Assembly: GCF_003473485.1 (NCBI RefSeq)
Contig: NC_053044.1
Span: 37,514,091 to 37,578,090, forward strand
Length of the DNA stretch: 64,000 nt
Source of the DNA: Medicago truncatula
Taxonomy: Eukaryota > Streptophyta > Magnoliopsida > Fabales > Fabaceae
Reading direction: 5' to 3'
Part shown: positions 24,401-35,009 of the stretch, piece by piece
Layout: every line of letters starts with the position of its first letter
Numbering within the stretch: the first letter of the stretch is position 1
Position numbers and translations under genes: made by a program
Notes under the pieces: generated by a model
The model's input: only the letters and a program-made list of their open reading frames with translations
The model's database searches: none
Told to the model about the DNA's origin: nothing

Positions 24401-24646
24401 TCATTCTTCCTCGTCACACAAATCAATCGGCTTGTCCGCTACAGTCCCTGTGGTACCTTGTTTTGGTTGAGGACCGAAATAACATGTCCTCCCGCTCCTC
24501 CTCAACCTCGAGTGATTGTACACCGGCACCTTCGAACCCTTCTTTTTTTCGGAACCATCGCAAACAATTCCATGCCATGTCATAGGTGACTTTTCTTTTT
24601 TCGTCTCATCATCGTGAACGTTACCCTGATTCTGATTCTGAGACAT
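24401..24646 (-). CDS. Third MULE-borne small protein (81 aa), function unknown
   Basis: Starts MSQNQNQGNVHDDETKKEK, continues with MTWHGIVCDGSEKKKGS and RSGRTCYFGPQPKQG, and ends with the acidic IDLCDEEE. The ATG is preceded by an acceptor AAATGTAG|AT, and a donor AACAA|GTAAGT lies upstream on the minus strand near 24852, the same leader-intron design as the PMD gene. The protein is hydrophilic with two cysteines and no recognised domain. It is read from the right TIR side, convergent with the other two genes. Coding status rests on the leader architecture and the clean frame. Confidence 0.5.
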   Translation of the reverse strand: MSQNQNQGNVHDDETKKEKSPMTWHGIVCDGSEKKKGSKVPVYNHSRLRRSGRTCYFGPQPKQGTTGTVADKPIDLCDEEE

Positions 24647-24976
24647 ATCTACATTTAAAAAAATATGGCGATCAATTCAACCTACACTAACCTAAACTAT
24701 CCTAACAATTCTAACCATTCTAACCTAAACTATCCTAACATATCATAAAATCAACAAATCAATATAATCGAACCTATATAATCAAAATTTAACAAAAAAT
24801 AACATACAATTCGACCACAAAGCAACTATTGCATAGGATTCAAAAAACTTACTTGTTTTTGTGATTAAAATTGGCTTCTAATGGCTTCAAATGACTCAAA
24901 ATCGCACCTTCAAAAATTAAAAACGCAACAATGAAGTTTTGGAAACTCCTATGAAGTTCTGATCTTATAACATTCT

Positions 24977-25090
24977 CCTCGGTAGTTAACTACCGAGGTT
25001 TTCCTCGGCACTTAACTGCCGCCGGTGTCCTAAAAACTTCGGCAGTTAACTGCTGCCGGTTCCTAAAAACCTCGGTAGCAAACTGCCGAG
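24977..25090. promoter_or_regulatory. Palindrome cluster C (upstream of the third MULE gene)
   Basis: Four units. The first is a perfect palindrome, CTCGGTAGTTAACTACCGAG core at 24978-24997; others are CTCGGCACTTAACTGCCG near 25005, TTCGGCAGTTAACTGCTGCC near 25038 and CTCGGTAGCAAACTGCCGAG near 25071. The last overlaps the right TIR. Confidence 0.8.
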
Positions 25091-25151
25091 GGGCATTTTG
25101 GTATTTTACTCGTGTGGCACAGCCAAACTATATGTGGGAACAGCAATTCTC
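25081..25151 (-). repeat. Right terminal inverted repeat of MULE 1
   Basis: Reverse complement of 19010-19080 with two mismatches; followed by the target duplication TCAAATTTG at 25152-25160. Confidence 0.9.
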
Positions 25152-25294
25152 TCAAATTTGTTCCATATCTTTGTCTACGATTTTAGCTATTTCTTTTGTT
25201 TATCTTTTTTTTTGGTAGTGAGCTATTTCTTTTGCTAATAATAAAATGTCTTTTTTATCATTAAAAAAAAAAAACTTTTGAGTTGCCGCGGTCA

Positions 25295-25610
25295 ACATAG
25301 CGCAATTGACATGACAATGCATTGTTATATATGGGGTTGCGGGTTGGGGTTCGAGCCCCATACATCTCATTTATCCACCTTGAAAAGCTACTTATAGCTC
25401 AATTGACATGACGGTGCATTGTTATATACCGGGGTTGAGGTTTGAAACCCGAACACCTCGCTTATTCACCTTGAAAAATGAATTTTAATCCCTAAACTAC
25501 TTATAACTCAATTGACATGACAATGCATTGTTATATATGAGGTTCGAACCCAAACACCCCGCTTGTTCACCTTTAAAGGTGAATTATAGCCTCTAAACTA
25601 CTTGACAAAA
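25295..25610 (+). mobile_element. Three tandem SINE-like modules
   Basis: The motif AATTGACATGACRRTGCATTGTTATATA occurs three times (about 25305, 25400 and 25508). Each is followed by a GGTTCGAGCCCC / GAGGTTTGAAACCC / GAGGTTCGAACCC B-box-like sequence and then TTCACCTT. Periods are about 95 and 108 bp. These resemble legume tRNA-derived SINE heads or partial tandem copies. Confidence 0.6.
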
Positions 25611-26538
25611 AAATAAATTGATTTTTCAACACTTCTGACAGAAATCCAAGATCGCAATATTGGAAAAGTTAGAGGGTCAAAAGTGCTGAAAAACCAAAAC
25701 ATTTTACAAAATCAAACATTTTATAAAGGTTTGTTGATAGAGTATGAATTTTATCGAGATTCGGCAGAATGCCCTAAGTTGTGATTCTCATTGTTGGTAT
25801 ATGGTAAAATTTGAAAGCTATAAATGTTTGGTGTTTTGGAAAAGAGCTTTTGCAAGATTTTATTGCGACTTCAAAGATTATAAAGTTGTTCCTTCATCTT
25901 GATACCTGCTTTTCAGGCCATGTTTACGTCTCTCAAATTCCTCGTAGCATGACTTGGCATCCCTCTTCCTTGAATTGCACAATTTTGAATAATAGAATTA
26001 TATTGCATAAGACAATATAAGTATTTATAGACAAAACTCTTCATATTGGTCAAACAACAAATTCTAAAGTGTTTGGCTTTGGTAGGCTATTTGCGCAACT
26101 TTTCCTCGTTGGGAGGATATGCGACGCCCCACATTCGATTGAGTGTTTTCAACGTTGTGACATGATTGTTAGAAAGGCTCAATGTGCACGACCTTCCTTT
26201 TTCGAAGGAGTGTGCAACCTTCCTTTAAACATGTGTCTTTGACCATCGCTTTTTTCGATTAGTTGCACTATAAACATGGAGCATGAATTGAGTGTCTCAT
26301 TATCTAATTATACCGAGTTTTGTCCAAGTATGATGTCTACAAGAGTCACATACTCTTGAATATACTTAAGAAAGAATCAGTTGATCCTTGTTCAGCTGCA
26401 ATAATGGTTGCCTAATCTTCTATTGCCTCGGGGGAAAACCATGTATTCTTAAATCGCATATTTGCCAATTTTGGCTAACATGATAATTATTTTTGGTGCT
26501 GACACTAATGGAAAAAGAATTTAGTCGAGGTATCAGAT
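25611..26538. other. Intergenic stretch, nothing recognised
   Basis: AT-rich with no convincing open frame; short frames lack coding character. It may include unidentifiable transposon remnants. Confidence 0.4.
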
Positions 26539-26543
26539 GAAGC

Positions 26544-27790
26544 TGATGGGACAAAACCGCAAGTGCACGGTCTTACCGAAGTAGTAATAAAAGTGTATCG
26601 TTCCGACATGGAGTTATGAATTCAATTAACTTTAAATAATGATTAGATTGAAGGTTTAGAAGGTATAAAGTTGTATTTTTGTTTAAAAGAAAATAACAGT
26701 AATAATAAAAGAGGTGTCTTGGGGTTATTGGTTCGTCATAATGACAAACCCTTCACAAACCAAACTATTAAACCTAGAACTTTATGTTAGACCTAACTTC
26801 TAAAGACAAGTTTATCTTATGTCCTCTAGCAATCAAGCCTATTTTGCTAACTCGATAACTATTGGATTTTGGTTCCTCTAGCAACCAAGTCTATTTCGTT
26901 GACTTGATTATTATTAGTTCTCCTGAAGATCGAAGCTTATATGTTTCAAAGATTGCAAAGACTATTTCGCTGCCTTTACAACCCTTGTCTAAATTCACTT
27001 GTTCGAATATCAAAGCTCCACTTTCGTTTTATGAATTGATATTTGAGATGATGGATTAACAAGTATCAAACCCTCCACTTTCGTTTCCACAGTCTGATAA
27101 TGGTTAATTCATGTTAAAACGGTGAATTTAGATTAGAGATTAGGGTTACATAAGATTTAGGGTTAATAGCTTGATTTGATTAGGATTATGTCATTAGACT
27201 TATCCAACAATCCCAAGACAAGAGAAGTCTACTCACTAACGTTCATTGTAGACATAGAGAAGAAGAAGAAGAAGAACATAAAATAAAGGTTGAACTTTGA
27301 TTCAAAGAAACAATTGTCACTTATTATTTCCAAGAACAGAAGATGAATTGTTGTGATAGCTAGCTACTCTATTTATAGTCTTATGTCGACTTAAAATCTA
27401 AGCAACTAATCACTAGAATGTTCCACAAGAAACTAATAGGTAGCTTGTCTTTAAAGCAAAAGCATCAAAAGATAAATTGGGGGCGTGTCAAGCTTCTTTG
27501 GTTAGCTTCATATTTTTGTATCAAATCTTCATATTTTGGTGAAGGATCTTCAAATTCTTTGCACAAGATATTTTTGTATGAGATCTTCATATTTTTGGCA
27601 TGAATCAGCTCCAATTCTCATTTCCTTTTCTCCAAGACTCCATCTTTCAAATATTTGTTCCTAAAATAAAATAACTTGCAATTGAAGTAAAATAGTTCTA
27701 GAAGGAAATAAAAACATATTAAATCTAAATAAAATAAACTTAAATATTAATTAAAAGACACTAAGTAAATGACTCATTAATGACTCATCA
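26544..27790. mobile_element. Solo LTR of a retrotransposon
   Basis: 1247 bp starting TGATGGG and ending CTCATCA (terminal TGATG...CATCA), flanked by 5-bp direct repeats GAAGC at 26539-26543 and 27791-27795. The 5' part has the motif CCGCAAGTGCACGGTCTTACC seen at the start of many plant LTRs. There is no second LTR, primer-binding site or polyprotein nearby, so this fits a solo LTR left by recombination. Family (Ty1 or Ty3) cannot be named. Confidence 0.7.
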
Positions 27791-28078
27791 GAAGCCTTCA
27801 ACTGTAGATTCTTTTTTTCTTCAAGTGATTGAAGTTGAGGGATGAACTTTATCTCTCAATTGCGGGTTCATTGATTACTCTTGCAGGACGTTATGTACAT
27901 TCGTCGGATTTTTTTTGCTACTATAAAATTCATAAAAAAAATATAGATAAAGATATATTGGTAGAGAGATAAAAATAGCAAAAATGGTTGTGTGTTGATT
28001 AGATGTGTCATCTACAATGTTTAGAACAAGTATTTATAGGCAGAAACTATCTCTACTGGCCAAATGATGTGGCTTACA

Positions 28079-28482
28079 CACTACAATAATTTTTAACATT
28101 CCGCCATTATTAATGCACAAAATCCATTAGTAATGTACATTACTAACAGATTAGTCAATAAATATTAAATCAATACAAATATTAAAATTAATATATTTAT
28201 TTTATTGAAAAATAAATAGACATTTACCTTCAATACAAAAATGGTATAGAGAGAACTTGAAGTAGATAAATGTTGGAGAAAATTATTTAGAGAAAAGTTA
28301 GAGAAAATTGTTTAATTAGAGAGAAGTTGGAGAATTTTTAGAAATAGAATGAAAGTGAGAAATGAGAGTTGTTGTGAATGGAAATAGAACGAAGGTTCAT
28401 ATATATAGAAGAAGAAAAATCCAACGGCCCGCTACATTACTAGCGGATTAGTCATCACTATTGACGGATTCATTTTGTAGTG
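28079..28482. mobile_element. Small non-autonomous CACTA-like element
   Basis: Left end CACTACAATAATTTTTAAC; right end, on the other strand, CACTACAAAATGAATCCG. Subterminal repeats such as TAGTAATGTA / TACATTACTA and GATTAGTCA occur near both ends. The expected 3-bp target duplication is not exact. 404 bp, no coding content. Confidence 0.6.
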
Positions 28483-29391
28483 CAACGACTATATTGATTG
28501 TTACACGTTAGTGGCAGATTTCTTTGACTATTGGCAGATTCGTAAACTATCAACACGGTAGTGCCAAATTCAAATCTCCCACTAACTGTAAAGGGGCAAC
28601 AATTTGTTGACATGGATATTTAGTTCACAGCTCTCCCGAACGTGCTTGTTATCTCGTTGTCCTCTGTGGTTAATGGCGCTATAAACACGAAGTGTGGGTT
28701 TTGTGCCTCGTTTTCCATTTCTACTGAGCTTTAACTCATTTTGGGATTGTTCATACCTAAGCTCTTAGTGAGTAGTCTTGAGATAGAATTCACTCTCCAC
28801 CGCTTGGCTGTCTTAGCCTTCGTCTAACTTTTTTCGGTTGCGAGGTTCCTCGTTTAGACCTTAATCTTCTATTTATCGACGTCAGCTATCATGATAATTA
28901 TTTTCATGAATAATTAAAGAGATGGAAACAATTTCTTTAAAACCAAGAAAAAATTATATACACTTTTAACAAAATCATCAAAACAAAACTTCCAAGATTA
29001 AAGCTTAGAGGACATCATATGATTCATATCAGTACATCATACCCCAACAAACAAGTTGCTAGAGAGAATGTAAGTAGTAGTTCCCTTTATTCTTTGTTTT
29101 CAAAGCCGACAAAGGAGGCAAAAAGTAGGTATGTGGCGTTATTCTAGAAGAGAAAAACTAACTTGCTTTAAAAGTTATACAAGGATCGTGGTATAAAATC
29201 CATGAGTTGGAGACCTTCTATTGGATCGTTGCGTCGTACGACAAGCAAATCCTGCCCTAACTTATTTTGGAGGCGAGTAGAAGATTTTGCTTGATTACTT
29301 TCCATTTTCAACTTTGTAGCTGCCAATATTCGGACCCCCACATGCGAGGGAACATGATAATCGGTGGACATTTTTGGAACGGATTGGTACT

Positions 29392-29662
29392 CCTCCCTGC
29401 GTCTTTATATCTAAGCACCTATTTGATTTTATTTTTTTCTCTAAATGTATACCCCTTTTTAAATTACTAGATATATTTATTATTTTTTTCTAAACATACC
29501 CATAATTAATATCATTATCTTATCTTGAAATACGAAAAGTCAAAGTTAATATACATAAAAAAATGACAATTTCATAATATTAACACACAAAACAGACATA
29601 TTAATTACATTGACAATTTTTTTTAAGAAATGTGAAAAAGGCAATAGGGACGGAGGTGTAAG
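29392..29662. mobile_element. Stowaway-like MITE relic
   Basis: Left end CTCCTCCCTGCGTCTTTATAT after TA; right end AATAGGGACGGAGG followed by TGTA. Terminal repeats are imperfect. Interior AT-rich. Confidence 0.5.
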
Positions 29663-31505
29663 TTGAGATTGTAACTTGTGAAAATGACAATTTCGTAATA
29701 TTAACACACAAAACAGTCATACATTTGTTATTCTTCAACTACGTTGTTATAAAGTTTCTTGCCATTGTTGGTGAGAATTATTGTTTGAGATAGTGGGGGT
29801 GCTATCTTGTGATTGTTGTAAAAGGTTCTTTGATTCGGAAAGATTCAAAGTCTACTATAACAAATGGACTTATTGCTCATAAAACTTTTTAATAAATGTT
29901 AAAGTGTAGGCAAAGTTTTCCAAACAATTTGAATGAAAGTTTGAAAGCAAGTGATATTGAAAATGTTAACTGAGACAATGAAAGTTTTTGAGACGATGTT
30001 ATTTTTCAAAAAAGAATTATCAATGAAGAGAAACATATTTGAAAAGACACCTATTCGTAAAAGTGAGTCTGAAAATATTTAAGAAAATAACTAGCCGTAG
30101 CAATATAAAATGAAGTAGCCGTTGGACATTTAGCAATTGAATACATATAGACCAATCAGGCAAAATGTAATCCTTTTATGAAACAAAGTCATTCAATTCC
30201 AATGATATAAAAACTTCATTTGATTCCAACGGTACAGATTAATTGACAACGGATAGAAAAGTTTAATGGATGCAAAACTGATTTTTCAATATATAATTAA
30301 GTCTAAAAACAAAGAGAATCATGTCAGATATATTTTTAATTAAAAAAATATTTATGTAATTTTCCAAAAATAATTATGGCTTTTCATACAAAAACATTTT
30401 AATGCAAAATCACATTTAAATGAAAATCAATGAGTGCATGATTTATTTTAACGAGAGCTTTAGGCATTGCTTCATATGAGGACTTAGAAAAAGTTTTGTA
30501 ATTATTTTCTGAGCATTATGAGTTGTTCCATAAGTTAAGAATGATAAATCAAAATATAAGGACCATACTTACAAAAATATAACTATGAAGCCTAAATCTC
30601 ATTTCTTCATTCTTCAACTTGAGCCTCCATAATTTTTCTTCTTTTATGATGTGAGTTTATTATCATCAAAACTCAACCAAATCTAAGAAGGAAAACTTCT
30701 TCACAGGAGGGAGTATTTCTTTTAGTGAAAGGTAAGCTGCACATTCACATGGCTTGGTCAAATAAAGTACTACTGGTAAACAATGAATACATGTATGTTT
30801 TGACGGAATGATAAATTCGCTCCTACCTACTAGAAAATACTTAATGTAAGACTAATTTATTTAATGTATATTAAAAAGATATAGTGGTAAATTTTTCAAT
30901 TATGTGTATTATTCAGTTCGTCTCTAATTATAAACAGGAGTTAATTAAAAAGTTTGATGTATTATTCACTTTGTCTCTATTTACTCACTTTGTTTTTAAA
31001 ATTTACTTTATTTACAATAGCGATCGAAGAGAGTATCATAAAAACATCTTCAATTGTGCAACACAACATTGATATATCTTAAATAAGATCAAGACATTAT
31101 CTTTGAAGTGCCTCGCACATTTTTGCTCAAATTATAACTCTTAAAAACTTATACTGAATCTCGTAATTTTAACTCACATATTAAATTTTATTTATATTAA
31201 TTTGATCACAACTTTAAGCAAGTAAATTTATTCATGACATTAAGTCTCACCAAAGTAACGTTACTTCAGGTAGTAATGACGTTGCCACTCTGACATACTC
31301 AAATCAAAGATCAAACAAAAAATTGGATTTTCTTTATCGTACGATGGCCGATGAAATAACTGGAGTTGCTTTTTGTTTTAGCGTATATGTTAGCATAGTC
31401 ATTTATTAATATTTATTGAAAAGAAAAACTAGATAGAAATTTTCCCTACATGCAGGTTCCTAATTTGAAACTCATCATATAGTTTCTTTTTATATATATA
31501 ATAAT

Positions 31506-31691
31506 TGAGGAGTGTTGTTTGAACAACCATTTGATTGACAACTTTTAGGACAACTATAATTTATAAAGAAAAAGTTGGTAATTGCACGAAAAACAAAGCA
31601 ATAGAAAGATAAAGTAAAAAGTAACGTGAGTATGAGAGAGAAAGTTGTCACAAAAGTTATCATAAAATGGATGTTCAAATATCATTTCTCA
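31506..31691. mobile_element. Foldback MITE, family copy 1
   Basis: Left arm TGTTGTTTGAACAACCATTT then GACAACTTTT; right arm AAAGTTGTCACAAAAG then AAAATGGATGTTCAAAT. A second family member is at 37660-37835; they share GTGAGTATGAGAGA(G/T)AAAGTTGT. Confidence 0.65.
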
Positions 31692-32226
31692 TAATAATTA
31701 GAGTTTGATTGAGAACAGATATTTTGTTGGTACAATTCATTCAAAATTTAAATTTATTTTAAACTAAATTGATATCGCTTTGCAATTTTAAAAACATAAG
31801 TATACATTTTTTTTGAAGTAAAAACTTAAACATACATAACAATTGTTCTTTACACTTGTCATATTTTGACAATATTGCAATATTCACTATGAGTAAAAAA
31901 ATTATAATTCATAGAGAGAGAGCATTTATACAATATTTATGATAAACTAGTATTAATATTCACCATTACACCAATTTAAGTCGATTAATTTAACTTCTTC
32001 AAAAAAATATAATCTCTTCAAAGAAAAAAAATTTTAAAATTGTAACAATAAAAAGGACATATCAAACAACTCAGTGATTAACTAATTATGTTCAAGTGAT
32101 TAATCAACTAAGCTCTAAGAAAAAATAGTTTTTATTTTTTGGTGCAAAAAGAAAAAATAGAGTTAATTAAAAAGAAAAGTCCGACCAAACTCGTGTTTCC
32201 TTTTCACATCGTTCCCTTTGCGCCAC

Positions 32227-32426
32227 GTAGCCCTGTCGCACGTGTATATCTCACTGCTCTATAAAGCAACCATCTCTTCTCCCTTGCACCACCATTCCTT
32301 TTAAATTATTCTTTTTCTCTAACCTCTCTTCGTTGAATTTCTCTATCTTTAGTAAAAACTGTTATCTCTTCACACAACATCATGGAAGTTAGCTGAGACT
32401 CTTGTATAGCTAGCTAGCTTTCGAAA
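32227..32426 (+). promoter_or_regulatory. Promoter and leader of the DUF7950 gene
   Basis: A G-box CACGTG at 32239-32244, preceded by a further ACGT core (GCCACGTAG near 32222), and a TATA-like CTCTATAAAG at 32257-32266. A CT-rich leader follows and the ATG is at 32427. ABRE/bZIP- or bHLH-type control is suggested by the G-box only. Confidence 0.6.
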
Positions 32427-33137
32427 ATGTCCAAAGTGGACAGAATCATGTTAAGGTTTCGTCCCATCGCCCCTAAGCCATGCACCGTCTCCGACGTCGA
32501 TGCTTTTTCAAAACCCGACGGATCTAGAAAAAACCGTGCAAAAGATAACACCGTCAACAAACGGTGTAACCGTCGGAGGAAAACTGTGCCTTCACCGACG
32601 GTGGTGACTCTCCCGCTTCTTCCCGAGACTCCAGATCCTAAAGTTCCTCTACTTCCTTCCTCAGCCAAAAACACAAACAAACCGGTGTGTATGAGCTTCG
32701 AGAATCACGGCCACACTACCACGTCGGAGAAGGTGGATCTTACAGCGGTAGGGTTAGGAGGATCAGTAGTAACAGTTGAGTGTGTAACCGACACGTGGCA
32801 GCATGGTGATGAAGGGTGGGAGTGGTTGATGAAGAGTAGAGACGACGAGGAGAGGAAAGTGAAACTAGAGAAGGACGCGTGTCCTGGATTTATATCGGAC
32901 GGTTATGGGAGAGTGACGTGGAGGAATAGTGCATACAGGGAAATGGTGGGAGAAGGGCAAGTTTGGTTGGTTAGGGTACCGGACAGTGAAAGTGGATTCA
33001 CGTGCAGGGTGAGAGTACAGTACGCGTATGGGAAAGAGAGAAGAGTTCCGTGTGATGCGTGGAGATTGGACTGTGGTGGTTTTGCATGGAGATTAGATGT
33101 TACTGCTGCTCTTGCCTTGAGTTGTTTCCCTTTCTAA
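32427..33137 (+). CDS. DUF7950-type plant protein, unknown function
   Basis: Intronless, 236 aa. The N terminus is MSKVDRIMLRFRPIAPKP, followed by a strongly basic stretch KKRCNRRRK-like (KNRAKD, NKRCNRRRKT, residues about 36-52) that could be a nuclear signal, and a Pro-rich linker. The conserved C-terminal part (about residues 115-236) reads ECVTDTWQHGDEGWEWL, GFISDGYGRVTWRNSAYREM, then a Trp/Cys-rich end with CDAWRLDCGGFAWRLD. This architecture matches plant proteins annotated with DUF7950. No biochemical role is established that I know. Codon use and G+C are well above the flanks, consistent with a real single-exon gene. Confidence 0.85.
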   Translation: MSKVDRIMLRFRPIAPKPCTVSDVDAFSKPDGSRKNRAKDNTVNKRCNRRRKTVPSPTVVTLPLLPETPDPKVPLLPSSAKNTNKPVCMSFENHGHTTTSEKVDLTAVGLGGSVVTVECVTDTWQHGDEGWEWLMKSRDDEERKVKLEKDACPGFISDGYGRVTWRNSAYREMVGEGQVWLVRVPDSESGFTCRVRVQYAYGKERRVPCDAWRLDCGGFAWRLDVTAALALSCFPF

Positions 33138-35000
33138 ATTCATGGTAAAAAAAATCATGTCTATGATCTATACTTAATCAAAACAAGGCTCCTAGTTACT
33201 ACTGTTGATAACTGTCAATATTATCTCTGAGATGAGACTGACAACTAGCTTGCTTAATTTGATCATTAACTATGTATTAATTGAGTAGGAAATTAGGCTA
33301 GCTACTTTAGATGCATCAATTTGTATATTATCGTGGGTGTAATAATGTAATTGATAATCCTTATTTTAAATCCTTTCTTCTTCTGATATTATGTGGCGCA
33401 GGTAATTTAAAAATAATGTCTCTCTCTGGCTCATAAAGTAGAGTATTGGCACCTCTTCAAAAAAAAAAAAAAAAGGAGAGCATTGACATTACCAGTACTC
33501 CCTACGTTTTAAAATGAGTGTCACTTTAGTCAAAAAAAATTTGTTTTAAAATGAATGTCATTTTACATTTTCAATACAACTTTAATTTTTTTCTTTCAAC
33601 TTTACCCTCTCCAACTTTTCTCTCGCACAATTTTCAATGCAACTTTAATTGTCTTTTTCTTATAAAGTAAGGGTAGTTTAGTAAAAACTTTATATCCAAT
33701 TATTATTTCATTCCATTTCTTAATCTGTGTGCCAAAGCCTAAAGCGACACTAATAAAGGGAATGAGTAATAGAGAAGAGATTAATGGGAAATAATTGAAT
33801 GTATTAAAATATGTAGCATTGTTTGTGGGATAACATGTTTTGGGATAACACTTGTGTCAATTGTGTGAAGAGTTGGATGACATTGGTGATATTGGTCAAT
33901 CATAATGTTTGTGTTTTTCTCTCTTTCATAAGTATTGTGATATTGTGATTGACAAATATCATCCTAACTCTATGTCAAAGAAGTGCCATATTTTGGTTTA
34001 GTTAACAGGGAAATGGGTGGGGATGTGGAGGAGAAGGATTGGGTTGAAAGGGTAAGCTAGCTATCTATCTGTAATAGTAGTTTAACACAGTTGCGTGTGG
34101 ATGTCATTAAATTTGGTTGGTTGATAATGGGGTGAGTGTGAGTGAATGAAGAGATAGTAATAGTTTAGCTTTATTAATTAATTGAGCATTAACCAAAGTC
34201 CTTGGAAGTTGCTGATTGCACCACGTCGCTGCATCTTAGCACATCATGCATACTTTAATCTTTTTTTCCTTGTCGGTATATAGGGTATTTTTTCATGATC
34301 ACAAGACCAAATAAATAGTCTTTAGACACATTGATATGAAGAAATTATTTTCAAAATATTTAATTACTGTATTTTTTTTATCAATTTTCTTTTTATCATT
34401 AAAAAAAGGAAAATGCTAAAGAGTGTCCTTGGTGCATTGGTTAAGAAGATAAAAAATAAAAATATTGTATTGAAAAATGGTGAAAAGTGATGAATTTAAC
34501 TTTTTAAAAGTTAAAATATTGTTGAATTCAATGCAAACAAACTACTTTTAATTTCCTTAACAAGTGCCATTAGGACATTGGTTAGAAAAACCCTTAAAAA
34601 AAATACTTGTCTATGTTTATGTGACCAAACACTATTTGTTTGGTCTTGTGACCATGTTAGAATTTCTCCGGTATATGGTATCAGGTTTCTCTTTCATCAT
34701 GCACATAGTGTGCATGTGTGTATCATCTCATCTATTAGTACGGAAAAATTTAACCCTAATTTTCATCGGTAATTAACTATCATCGATTAAAATTTATAGG
34801 CAATTGACTACCGATTAGGTTATTTTAATATTTTTGTAGTGTTTTCCATACTCATTTCATATGGACACAACAATTTTCTTGGTACAGCCGGAGAGTAAGC
34901 CCAGTCCCACAAGGGGAAACTTGCTCTACCGATTATTTTTATTTTTTTTTATTTTTATAAAGATGATGGCTTTTGGATTGCACGGTGGTGGTTAATTATG
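33138..35000. other. Intergenic region downstream of the DUF7950 gene
   Basis: Holds the 3'UTR, then AT-rich DNA with a Stowaway-like MITE relic (33497-33768). No gene seen. Frames near 34564-34776 lack coding character. Confidence 0.5.
33497..33768. mobile_element. Stowaway-like MITE relic
   Basis: Left end TACTCCCTACGTTTTAAAAT then GAGTGTCACTTT; right end AAAGCGACACTAATAAAGGG then AATGAGTA, which is a degenerate inverted copy. TA at both ends. Confidence 0.5.
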
Positions 35001-35009
35001 TAAATTTTA

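Larger units (their letters stand above)
19010..25151. mobile_element. MULE 1: Mutator-like element carrying a plant mobile domain gene
   Basis: 6142 bp between perfect 9-bp target duplications. The terminal inverted repeats start GAGAATTGCTGTTCCC and extend about 71 bp (19010-19080 and 25081-25151) with only two mismatches that I can see. Inside, left to right: palindrome cluster A, the PMD gene (+), palindrome cluster B, a second small gene (+), two long hairpins, a third small gene (-) and palindrome cluster C. No MURA-type transposase is present, so it must be mobilised in trans. The near-identical termini and intact target duplication suggest a fairly recent insertion. Confidence 0.92.
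28483..32226. other. Intergenic repeat-rich DNA, no gene seen
   Basis: AT-rich with no frame of coding character. It contains a Stowaway-like relic (29392-29662) and a foldback MITE (31506-31691), listed separately. The sequence AATGACAATTTC(A/G)TAATATTAAC followed by ACACAAAACAG occurs twice, at about 29561 and 29682. Confidence 0.5.

Noticed and set aside
26862..27603. Short plus-strand frames as genes
   Set aside because: They lie within the solo LTR and lack coding character.
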